This document shows positions 53,633 to 64,000 of a stretch of 64,000 nt of DNA, one piece after another. The translations under genes and the position numbers were made by a program. Within the stretch, counting starts at the first letter, position 1, and each line of letters opens with the position of its first letter. The notes under the pieces are model-generated. The model had not been told where the DNA came from, made no database searches, and saw only the letters and a program-made list of their open reading frames with translations. Source of the stretch: Hydractinia symbiolongicarpus (taxonomy: Eukaryota > Cnidaria > Hydrozoa > Anthoathecata > Hydractiniidae); the NCBI RefSeq assembly GCF_029227915.1, contig NC_079877.1, forward strand, positions 3,968,001 through 4,032,000, written 5' to 3'.

Positions 53633-55654
53633 GATTCCGGCTCTTATTTCGTCGGTGCGCGAATCGTATTAGTCCAATTCATGTCAAAGCCTTCTTTATA
53701 CGCTCTTTTCTCTCTAATTACTGTAATTAATGAGTGCTTATAATCAAGATGGCCGTTTACAAATTACAACGTAAATTCGCCTCCGGGGAAGATATTGTGC
53801 ATGTAGCATTCACCGTTTAAACTCTTGTGGGTTTCGCTTTGAAATATGTTGACACGGTCTATGAAGATCATTGTTGATTGTTGAATAAACGGAAGGTTTT
53901 TATCGGAGTGGTGTAGGACTAGGGTGCACACGAATCACACACGAGTTATTCTTGTCTTCGGTGACCAAACCAACAATTCCCAATCATACATGCGTGTTAT
54001 ACTTTCAAGAGATCGTTCTTTCGCGGTGAAGGTGATATTCCCTTCAATTTCAATGAATATGAAACAAAAGAGCTAAATTCCATCAGAAGGATGCGTTGCC
54101 AATCCTAGATCATTGGATTGTTCATTATACGACGTTCTGACAATGTCTTGTTGTTTTAGATAACTCACATGTCGAAACTATTTTTGTTGCGTACTACATC
54201 ACATCTAGAAGGTGTCCATTCACACAAGACACGGTCGATTTTGCGGATTTAAGTACCAATACGCGCTGCATCGTGCGCCTTTTTTGTCAGGGATGAAGAG
54301 ATAAAAAAAAAGAATTTTCTAATATGCTTCAAAATTTACGTCAACGTAACCCTGTTTTGACAACTAGGGATACGTTTCCCTGTTTAACATGCTATTAACA
54401 TTTCTTATTAAGAACAATGCTGGAGATGAGTAGTCGAAATGAAATACGTGCGTTTAACGTCACTGCTTCAATTGGACGTTAAGTATTTTTATCCCATGAC
54501 TTTTCATTAATGCCCCTGCGCTGTCATTTATATACCCTCGATAACGGCTTGGTTATAAACGGCACTAGCGGGCCTTATACAGTATTATTTACTGATAGCT
54601 ATTTTAAATCAGTATATACGGGAAATCCACAGCACTGATTGGGTAAAAGCCTCAACGACGAGCTTCATACAGCCCGGTGCAACTTTTGACCTTGTAACAT
54701 ACATATTAATAACTATAAATGCATACAAATAACATTGGAAAAAATAGCCAAACACATCCACACTGAAAAATGAAGTTGCAGTAAATCCTAAATCACGATT
54801 CACTCCGTAAGAATCAGAAAAACATGTTCCACGTTCGGTGTCGCAGATAAAAGAAAATGCTTTTAAAAACATTAACAGCACAATGAAAAACAAGCAAAAC
54901 AACGTCGAATTTATGTGATAAACATGTATTTGAAAAATTGAAACAATAAAACTCAAATGGAAAGTTCTCTATTTTTTTTACAACCTTGTCATCTTACGAG
55001 AAATATTACTCTCGGTCAGCGTAGCGACCTCGCATGTTCGGTCTATGCTTTTGACCTCGCATAAACTTTCTCGGTACAGATAGACAAGTTATTTTATGTT
55101 GTATTAATAACGCCCGCAAAAGTAGCCTTTTTGTATTTAGATTTATGCTTTCCGTATCCGCCCTGACATTTTTGACTATCAAAATTGTGGCTCCGAATGA
55201 GACAGAATTGCCAAGTTGACAAAGTAGCAAAAAACGGCATTATCCGGTTAATAACGCCTTGGATAGAAATGCTCACGCCACGCTTGCACGGTTGCATTGC
55301 GATTCTGGGTATGGCGGCGCCAGAAGATTTCAGGCTTTACTAAATAACGCTTACTACTCCTTTCATCAAATACGGACACTCTAAGCACCCTATGCAATAA
55401 TTCAAATGTGTTTGGTTGCAGCGACATGACAAAAAGAAAATTGGCAGTCAAATCATTCATCTCCTACTGGATCTTATTGGGAAGGAAAAGTTCATATAGT
55501 AGAGGTATTTATTTGACAACATATTTTTACAACAATGAGTACACTAAAGTTCGCATATAATCTTCCGAAGGTCCTCGTATCTAAACGAAAGGAAGTACAT
55601 ATTAAGCTCGTGGCCCGAAATGACTTGCTTACAAAAGTGTTCGCGACTTTTACC

Positions 55655-56762
55655 TCATCGGTAATAACACCATGGCCCACGACCGGGCAATGAATTATAG
55701 CAGCAACCTCTTTTCATGCATTCGAATTCTGTTATACCAGGATAGCCGCAGTCGTCACGTTCTGTTGCTTTGCGCAGACATTTTTCTAACGAAAATTCAA
55801 CACAAACCAGCAGTAAAAACTTTAAGGATCGCGCATTATGTTATTTTGCGACGAATGTGGAGAGCGTACTTCTATGCTTACCTAGGCGGTGGTAGCACCA
55901 CGGTCCACTTTGGTTTAGCAATTCACTATAACAACAGCCTTTCTTCTCGCATGCCCGCTTCGTTATGCCTGGATAACCACAATCATGACGTCTTGTTGCT
56001 GCTATTTTCCGGCATTTTTCTAAAATTACGGATGGAAGAGTACACAATGCTTTCAAAATACCTAATCAGTAAGAGCGGAACAACTTACCTTGCCTGTAAT
56101 AACACCACGGTCCCTTTTCCTTGATCGCGTTGTAACAGCATCCTTTTTTGACGCAATCTGATTTGCTTATCCCAGGGTAACCACAATCTTCACGTTTGTT
56201 TGCTTCAATCATGGGACAGTTTGCTAGAGTATTTTGAGAAATAATTAGTGGCCCAAATTGTCAGTGTTAATGCCGAAAACATAGTCGAAAATTTACCTTT
56301 TCGATGATAACACCACGGGCCAGCCACCTTTAATTCGCCATAACAACATCCCTTTCTCAAGCAATCCAACGGACTAATTCCATGGTAGCCACAATCAACG
56401 CGCATTGACGCCTTTATGTTTCGACATTTTGCTATTACGAAACAAATTAGGTAGATTCACAACTAAAATGCAATGACAACCCCCTCAAGTGTAAGAAGCC
56501 GTATTACCTCCACATGTGTTGCAAAGCCTTGGGCAATGACTGGAAACGATTTTCTTTGAACAACTAGTTGATCTAACCACAGAGCACAAGATATTTCTGT
56601 TGCTGCAAACTCTTGTAGCTGAAAAATTAAGAACAAATGCAATTTTTTTATTATTGCGACGAAACATTGACGGCAATTGCAATGAAGAAGCATTAAAATA
56701 CCTGTGGCAGCGGCAAAAGCCAAAACAACAAAACAAATCACGTAAATCTGATATTTCCTCAT
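55655..56762 (-). CDS. Secreted ShKT + four-trefoil protein, copy C
   Basis: Exons: 56702-56762, 56508-56618, 56297-56431, 56089-56223, 55882-56019 and 55655-55785. I see no exonic difference from copy A. Its downstream region has a few private substitutions (for example near 55382, 55415 and 55499). Confidence 0.87.
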
Positions 56763-58784
56763 GATTCCGGCTCTTATTTCGTCGGTGCGCGAATCGTATT
56801 AGTCCAATTCATGTCAAAGCCTTCTTTATACGCTCTTTTCTCTCTAATTACTGTAATTAATGAGTGCTTATAATCAAGATGGCCGTTTACAAATTACAAC
56901 GTAAATTCGCCTCCGGGGAAGATATTGTGCATGTAGCATTCACCGTTTAAACTCTTGTGGGTTTCGCTTTGAAATATGTTGACACGGTCTATGAAGATCA
57001 TTGTTGATTGTTGAATAAACGGAAGGTTTTTATCGGAGTGGTGTAGGACTAGGGTGCACACGAATCACACACGAGTTATTCTTGTCTTCGGTGACCAAAC
57101 CAACAATTCCCAATCATACATGCGTGTTATACTTTCAAGAGATCGTTCTTTCGCGGTGAAGGTGATATTCCCTTCAATTTCAATGAATATGAAACAAAAG
57201 AGCTAAATTCCATCAGAAGGATGCGTTGCCAATCCTAGATCATTGGATTGTTCATTATACGACGTTCTGACAATGTCTTGTTGTTTTAGATAACTCACAT
57301 GTCGAAACTATTTTTGTTGCGTACTACATCACATCTAGAAGGTGTCCATTCACACAAGACACGGTCGATTTTGCGGATTTAAGTACCAATACGCGCTGCA
57401 TCGTGCGCCTTTTTTGTCAGGGATGAAGAGATAAAAAAAAAGAATTTTCTAATATGCTTCATAATTTACGTCAACGTAACCCTGTTTTGACAACTAGGGA
57501 TACGTTTCCCTGTTTAACATGCTATTAACATTTCTTATTAAGAACAATGCTGGAGATGAGTAGTCGAAATGAAATACGTGCGTTTAACGTCACTGCTTCA
57601 ATTGGACGTTAAGTATTTTTATCCCATGACTTTTCATTAATGCCCCTGCGCTGTCATTTATATACCCTCGATAACGGCTTGGTTATAAACGGCACTAGCG
57701 GGCCTTATACAGTATTATTTACTGATAGCTATTTTAAATCAGTATATACGGGAAATCCACAGCACTGATTGGGTAAAAGCCTCAACGACGAGCTTCATAC
57801 AGCCCGGTGCAACTTTTGACCTTGTAACATACATATTAATAACTATAAATGCATACAAATAACATTGGAAAAAATAGCCAAACACATCCACACTGAAAAA
57901 TGAAGTTGCAGTAAATCCTAAATCACGATTCACTCCGTCAGAATCAGAAAAACATGTTCCACGTTCGGTGTCGCAGATAAAAGAAAATGCTTTTAAAAAC
58001 ATTAACAGCACAATGAAAAACAAGCAAAACAACGTCGAATTTATGTGATAAACATGTATTTGAAAAATTGAAACAATAAAACTCAAATGGAAAGTTCTCT
58101 ATTTTTTTTACAACCTTGTCATCTTACGAGAAATATTACTCTCGGTCAGCGTAGCGACCTCGCATGTTCGGTCTATGCTTTTGACCTCGCATAAACTTTC
58201 TCGGTACAGATAGACAAGTTATTTTATGTTGTATTAATAACGCCCGCAAAAGTAGCCTTTTTGTATTTAGATTTATGCTTTCCGTATCCGCCCTGACATT
58301 TTTGACTATCAAAATTGTGGCTCCGAATGAGACAGAATTGCCAAGTTGACGAAGTAGCAAAAAACGGCATTATCCGGTTAATAACGCCTTGGATAGAAAT
58401 GCTCACGCCACGCTTGCACGGTTGCATTGCGATTCTGGGTATGGCGGCGCCAGAAGATTTCAGGCTTTACTAAATAACGCTTACTACTCCTTTCATCAAA
58501 TACGGACACTCAAGGCACCCTATGCAATAATTCAAATGTGTTTGGCTGCAGCGACATGACAAAAAGAAAATTGGCAGTCAAATCATTCATCTCCTACTGG
58601 ATCTTATTGGGAAGGAAAAGTTCATATATTAGAGGTATTTATTTGACAACATATTTTTACAACAATGAGTACACTAAAGTTCGCATATAATCTTCCGAAG
58701 GTCCTCGTATCTAAACGAAAGGAAGTACATATTAAGCTCGTGGCCCGAAATGACTTGCTTACAAAAGTGTTCGCGACTTTTACC

Positions 58785-59892
58785 TCATCGGTAATAACAC
58801 CATGGCCCACGACCGGGCAATGAATTATAGCAGCAACCTCTTTTCATGCATTCGAATTCTGTTATACCAGGATAGCCGCAGTCGTCACGTTCTGTTGCTT
58901 TGCGCAGACATTTTTCTAACGAAAATTCAACACAAACCAGCAGTAAAAACTTTAAGGATCGCGCATTATGTTATTTTGCGACGAATGTGGAGAGCGTACT
59001 TCTATGCTTACCTAGGCGGTGGTAGCACCACGGTCCACTTTGGTTTAGCAATTCACTATAACAGCAGCCTTTCTTCTCGCATGCCCGCTTCGTTATGCCT
59101 GGATAACCACAATCATGACGTCTTGTTGCTGCTATTTTCCGGCATTTTTCTAAAATTACGGATGGAAGAGTACACAATGCTTTCAAAATACCTAATCAGT
59201 AAGAGCGGAACAACTTACCTTGCCTGTAATAACACCACGGTCCCTTTTCCTTGATTGCGTTGTAACAGCATCCTTTTTTGACGCAATCTGATTTGCTTAT
59301 CCCAGGGTAACCACAATCTTCACGTTTGTTTGCTTCAATCATGGGACAGTTTGCTAGAGTATTTTGAGAAATAATTAGTGGCCCAAATTGTCAGTGTTAA
59401 TGCCGAAAACATAGTCGAAAATTTACCTTTTCGATGATAACACCACGGGCCAGCCACCTTTAATTCGCCATAACAACATCCCTTTCTCAAGCAATCCAAC
59501 GGACTAATTCCATGGTAGCCACAATCAACGCGCATTGACGCCTTTATGTTTCGACATTTTGCTATTACGAAACAAATTAGGTAGATTCACAACTAAAATG
59601 CAATGACAACCCCCTCAAGTGTAAGAAGCCGTATTACCTCCACATGTGTTGCAAAGCCTTGGGCAATGACTGGAAACGATTTTCTTTGAACAACTAGTTG
59701 ATCTAACCACAGAGCACAAGATATTTCTGTTGCTGCAAACTCTTGTAGCTGAAAAATTAAGAACAAATGCAATTTTTTTATTATTGCGACGAAACATTGA
59801 CGGCAATTGCAATGAAGAAGCATTAAAATACCTGTGGCAGCGGCAAAAGCCAAAACAACAAAACAAATCACGTAAATCTGATATTTCCTCAT
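58785..59892 (-). CDS. Secreted ShKT + four-trefoil protein, copy D
   Basis: Exons: 59832-59892, 59638-59748, 59427-59561, 59219-59353, 59012-59149 and 58785-58915. Two exonic substitutions, near 59064 (a Cys codon in the third trefoil) and 59255 (an Ala codon in the second trefoil), are both synonymous. Confidence 0.87.
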
Positions 59893-61914
59893 GATTCCGG
59901 CTCTTATTTCGTCGGTGCGCGAATCGTATTAGTCCAATTCATGTCAAAGCCTTCTTTATACGCTCTTTTCTCTCTAATTACTGTAATTAATGAGTGCTTA
60001 TAATCAAGATGGCCGTTTACAAATTACAACGTAAATTCGCCTCCGGGGAAGATATTGTGCATGTAGCATTCACCGTTTAAACTCTTGTGGGTTTCGCTTT
60101 GAAATATGTTGACACGGTCTATGAAGATCATTGTTGATTGTTGAATAAACGGAAGGTTTTTATCGGAGTGGTGTAGGACTAGGGTGCACACGAATCACAC
60201 ACGAGTTATTCTTGTCTTCGGTGACCAAACCAACAATTCCCAATCATACATGCGTGTTATACTTTCAAGAGATCGTTCTTTCGCGGTGAAGGTGATATTC
60301 CCTTCAATTTCAATGAATATGAAACAAAAGAGCTAAATTCCATCAGAAGGATGCGTTGTCAATCCTAGATCATTGGATTGTTCATTATACGACGTTCTGA
60401 CAATGTCTTGTTGTTTTAGATAACTCACATGTCGAAACTATTTTTGTTGCGTACTACATCACATCTAGAAGGTGTCCATTCACACAAGACACGGTCGATT
60501 TTGCGGATTTAAGTACCAATACGCGCTGCATCGTGCGCCTTTTTTGTCAGGGATGAAGAGATAAAAAAAAAGAATTTTCTAATATACTTCAAAATTTACG
60601 TCAACGTAACCCTGTTTTGACAACTAGGGATACGTTTTCCTGTTTAACATGCTATTAACATTTCTTATTAAGAACAATGCTGGAGATGAGTAGTCGAAAT
60701 GAAATACGTGCGTTTAACGTCACTGCTTTAATTGGACGTTAAGTATTTTTATCCCATGACTTTTCATTAATGCCCCTGCGCTGTCATTTATATACCCTCG
60801 ATAACGGCTTGGTTATAAACGGCACTAGCGGGCCTTATACAGTATTATTTACTGATAGCTATTTTAAATCAGTATATACGGGAAATCCACAGCACTGATT
60901 GGGTAAAAGCCTCAACGACGAGCTTCATACAGCCCGGTGCAATTTTTGACCTTGTAACATACATATTAATAACTATAAATGCATACAAATAACATTGGAA
61001 AAAATAGCCAAACACATCCACACTGAAAAATGAAGTTGCAGTAAATCCTAAATCACGATTCACTCCGTAAGAATCAGAAAAACATGTTCCACGTTCGGTG
61101 TCGCAGATAAAAGAAAATGCTTTTAAAAACATTAACAGCACAATGAAAAACAAGCAAAACAACGTCGAATTTATGTGATAAACATGTATTTGAAAAATTG
61201 AAACAATAAAACTCAAATGGAAAGTTCTCTATTTTTTTTACAACCTTGTCATCTTACGAGAAATATTACTCTCGGTCAGCGTAGCGACCTCGCATGTTCG
61301 GTCTATGCTTTTGACCTCGCATAAACTTTCTCGGTACAGATAGACAAGTTATTTTATGTTGTATTAATAACGCCCGCAAAAGTAGCCTTTTTGTATTTAG
61401 ATTTATGCTTTCCGTATCCGCCCTGACATTTTTGACTATCAAAATTGTGGCTCCGAATGAGACAGAATTGCCAAGTTGACAAAGTAGCAAAAAACGGCAT
61501 TATCCGGTTAATAACGCCTTGGATAGAAATGCTCACGCCACGCTTGCACGGTTGCATTGCGATTCTGGGTATGGCGGCGCCAGAAGATTTCAGGCTTTAC
61601 TAAATAACGCTTACTACTCCTTTCATCAAATACGGACACTCAAGGCACCCTATGCAATAATTCAAATGTGTTTGGCTGCAGCGACATGACAAAAAGAAAA
61701 TTGGCAGTCAAATCATTCATCTCCTACTGGATCTTATTGGGAAGGAAAAGTTCATATATTAGAGGTATTTATTTGACAACATATTTTTACAACAATGAGT
61801 ACACTAAAGTTCGCATATAATCTTCCGAAGGTCCTCGTATCTAAACGAAAGGAAGTACATATTAAGCTCGTGGCCCGAAATGACTTGCTTACAAAAGTGT
61901 TCGCGACTTTTACC

Positions 61915-63022
61915 TCATCGGTAATAACACCATGGCCCACGACCGGGCAATGAATTATAGCAGCAACCTCTTTTCATGCATTCGAATTCTGTTATACCAG
62001 GATAGCCGCAGTCGTCACGTTCTGTTGCCTTGCGCAGACATTTTTCTAACGAAAATTCAACACAAACCAGCAGTAAAAACTTTAAGGATCGCGCATTATG
62101 TTATTTTGCGACGAATGTGGAGAGCGTACTTCTATGCTTACCTAGGCGGTGGTAGCACCACGGTCCACTTTGGTTTAGCAATTCACTATAACAACAGCCT
62201 TTCTTCTCGCATGCCCGCTTCGTTATGCCTGGATAACCACAATCATGACGTCTTGTTGCTGCTATTTTCCGGCATTTTTCTAAAATTACGGATGGAAGAG
62301 TACACAATGCTTTCAAAATACCTAATCAGTAAGAGCGGAACAACTTACCTTGCCTGTAATAACACCACGGTCCCTTTTCCTTGATCGCGTTGTAACAGCA
62401 TCCTTTTTTGACGCAATCTGATTTGCTTATCCCAGGGTAACCACAATCTTCACGTTTGTTTGCTTCAATCATGGGACAGTTTGCTAGAGTATTTTGAGAA
62501 ATAATTAGTGGCCCAAATTGTCAGTGTTAATGCCGAAAACATAGTCGAAAATTTACCTTTTCGATGATAACACCACGGGCCAGCCACCTTTAATTCGCCA
62601 TAACAACATCCCTTTCTCAAGCAATCCAACGGACTAATTCCATGGTAGCCACAATCAACGCGCATTGACGCCTTTATGTTTCGACATTTTGCTATTACGA
62701 AACAAATTAGGTAGATTCACAACTAAAATGCAATGACAACCCCCTCAAGTGTAAGAAGCCGTATTACCTCCACATGTGTTGCAAAGCCTTGGGCAATGAC
62801 TGGAAACGATTTTCTTTGAACAACTAGTTGATCTAACCACAGAGCACAAGATATTTCTGTTGCTGCAAACTCTTGTAGCTGAAAAATTAAGAACAAATGC
62901 AATTTTTTTATTATTGCGACGAAACATTGACGGCAATTGCAATGAAGAAGCATTAAAATACCTGTGGCAGCGGCAAAAGCCAAAACAACAAAACAAATCA
63001 CGTAAATCTGATATTTCCTCAT
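61915..63022 (-). CDS. Secreted ShKT + four-trefoil protein, copy E
   Basis: Exons: 62962-63022, 62768-62878, 62557-62691, 62349-62483, 62142-62279 and 61915-62045. One exonic substitution near 62029 changes a Lys codon in the fourth trefoil synonymously. This is the last complete copy before the window edge; a further unit starts at about 63384. Confidence 0.87.
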
Positions 63023-64000
63023 GATTCCGGCTCTTATTTCGTCGGTGCGCGAATCGTATTAGTCCAATTCATGTCAAAGCCTTCTTTATACGCTCTTTTC
63101 TCTCTAATTACTGTAATTAATGAGTGCTTATAATCAAGATGGCCGTTTACAAATTACAACGTAAATTCGCCTCCGGGGAAGATATTGTGCATGTAGCATT
63201 CACCGTTTAAACTCTTGTGGGTTTCGCTTTGAAATATGTTGACACGGTCTATGAAGATCATTGTTGATTGTTGAATAAACGGAAGGTTTTTATCGGAGTG
63301 GTGTAGGACTAGGGTGCACACGAATCACACACGAGTTATTCTTGTCTTCGGTGACCAAACCAACAATTCCCAATCATACATGCGTGTTATACTTTCAAGA
63401 GATCGTTCTTTCGCGGTGAAGGTGATATTCCCTTCAATTTCAATGAATATGAAACAAAAGAGCTAAATTCCATCAGAAGGATGCGTTGCCAATCCTAGAT
63501 CATTGGATTGTTCATTATACGACGTTCTGACAATGTCTTGTTGTTTTAGATAACTCACATGTCGAAACTATTTTTGTTGCGTACTACATCACATCTAGAA
63601 GGTGTCCATTCACACAAGACACGGTCGATTTTGCGGATTTAAGTACCAATACGCGCTGCATCGTGCGCCTTTTTTGTCAGGGATGAAGAGATAAAAAAAA
63701 AGAATTTTCTAATATGCTTCAAAATTTACGTCAACGTAACCCTGTTTTGACAACTAGGGATACGTTTCCCTGTTTAACATGCTATTAACATTTCTTATTA
63801 AGAACAATGCTGGAGATGAGTAGTCGAAATGAAATACGTGCGTTTAAGGTCACTGCTTCAATTGGACGTTAAGTATTTTTATCCCATGACTTTTCATTAA
63901 TGCCCCTGCGCTGTCATTTATATACCCTCGATAACGGCTTGGTTATAAACGGCACTAGCGGGCCTTATACAGTATTATTTACTGATAGCTATTTTAAATC

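Larger units (their letters stand above)
46093..64000. repeat. Tandem array of 3.13-kb units carrying trefoil/ShKT genes
   Basis: Units start at about 46093, 49224, 51118 (internal join), 53994, 57124, 60254 and 63384, and the array runs past the window. Spacing is 3130 bp except for a truncated second unit and a third unit with a 27-bp deletion. Units are nearly identical, with only scattered single-base differences. Each full unit holds one minus-strand gene, its 5' flank and a roughly 1.7-kb 3' region without recognisable coding sequence. Confidence 0.95.

Noticed and set aside
46093-64000. CRISPR or satellite interpretation of the tandem array
   Set aside because: Units are 3.1 kb, carry intron-containing genes and have no spacer structure.

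Overview
The window is animal nuclear DNA and most probably cnidarian. It is AT-rich, its genes have many short GT-AG introns, and it carries secreted ShKT and trefoil peptides, a THAP gene beside a P2X7-intracellular-domain-like gene, Polinton/Maverick elements, a Helitron with RPA-like OB folds and Penelope-like fragments. The species assignment is inference; no rRNA or mitochondrial marker is present. Host genes fill perhaps a quarter of the window. The rest is mobile elements and recent duplications.

Layout. (1) 1-4968 and 7980-12861 are two copies of a five-exon RING / TRAF-zinc-finger / coiled-coil gene on the minus strand, with a piggyBac-type TTAA MITE in intron 4. Copy 2 is open throughout (541 aa). 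Copy 1 carries an 11-bp deletion in its TRAF zinc-finger exon. Between them lie a Penelope-like reverse transcriptase remnant and an 18-bp minisatellite. (2) 12887-16337 is a TTAA-flanked element with two convergent spliced genes: a 434-aa THAP protein (+) and a 196-aa P2X7-ballast-like protein (-), whose coding ends overlap antisense. I read it as a Kolobok-type transposon derivative. (3) 17546-32135 is a Polinton bounded by 108-bp terminal inverted repeats and a GACGT target-site repeat. It holds a broken PolB truncated at the left repeat, a SAP-RING protein, a retroviral-type integrase, a double-jelly-roll major capsid protein, a packaging ATPase and about ten smaller conserved proteins, several frameshifted. 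(4) 34063-35390 is a dual-specificity phosphatase-like gene with an in-frame stop, followed by a tRNA-like gene at 35833. (5) 36200-42060 holds a GIY-YIG remnant and a decayed minus-strand Helitron (Rep, Pif1-type helicase, RPA-like modules). (6) 42784-46092 is a decayed piece of a second, divergent Polinton. (7) 46093-64000 is a tandem array of 3.13-kb units. Each full unit carries a six-exon minus-strand gene for a secreted protein with one ShKT domain and four trefoil domains. Five complete gene copies and one truncated unit are visible, and the array runs off the right edge.

How the parts relate. The Polinton genes form a virus-like module: integrase and PolB for integration and replication, ATPase and capsid protein for virion building. 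At least six of its genes are disrupted and PolB lacks its last catalytic motif, so this copy cannot act alone. Its genes are compact and often have palindromic hairpins 11-36 bp after the stop codon, suggesting a shared 3'-end signal. The trefoil/ShKT array looks like recent dosage amplification of a secreted, mucus- or defence-type protein. The RING-TRAF pair shows duplication followed by partial homogenisation and decay of one copy.

Exon boundaries were placed by hand from GT/AG sites, phase and domain continuity. No transcript evidence was available.
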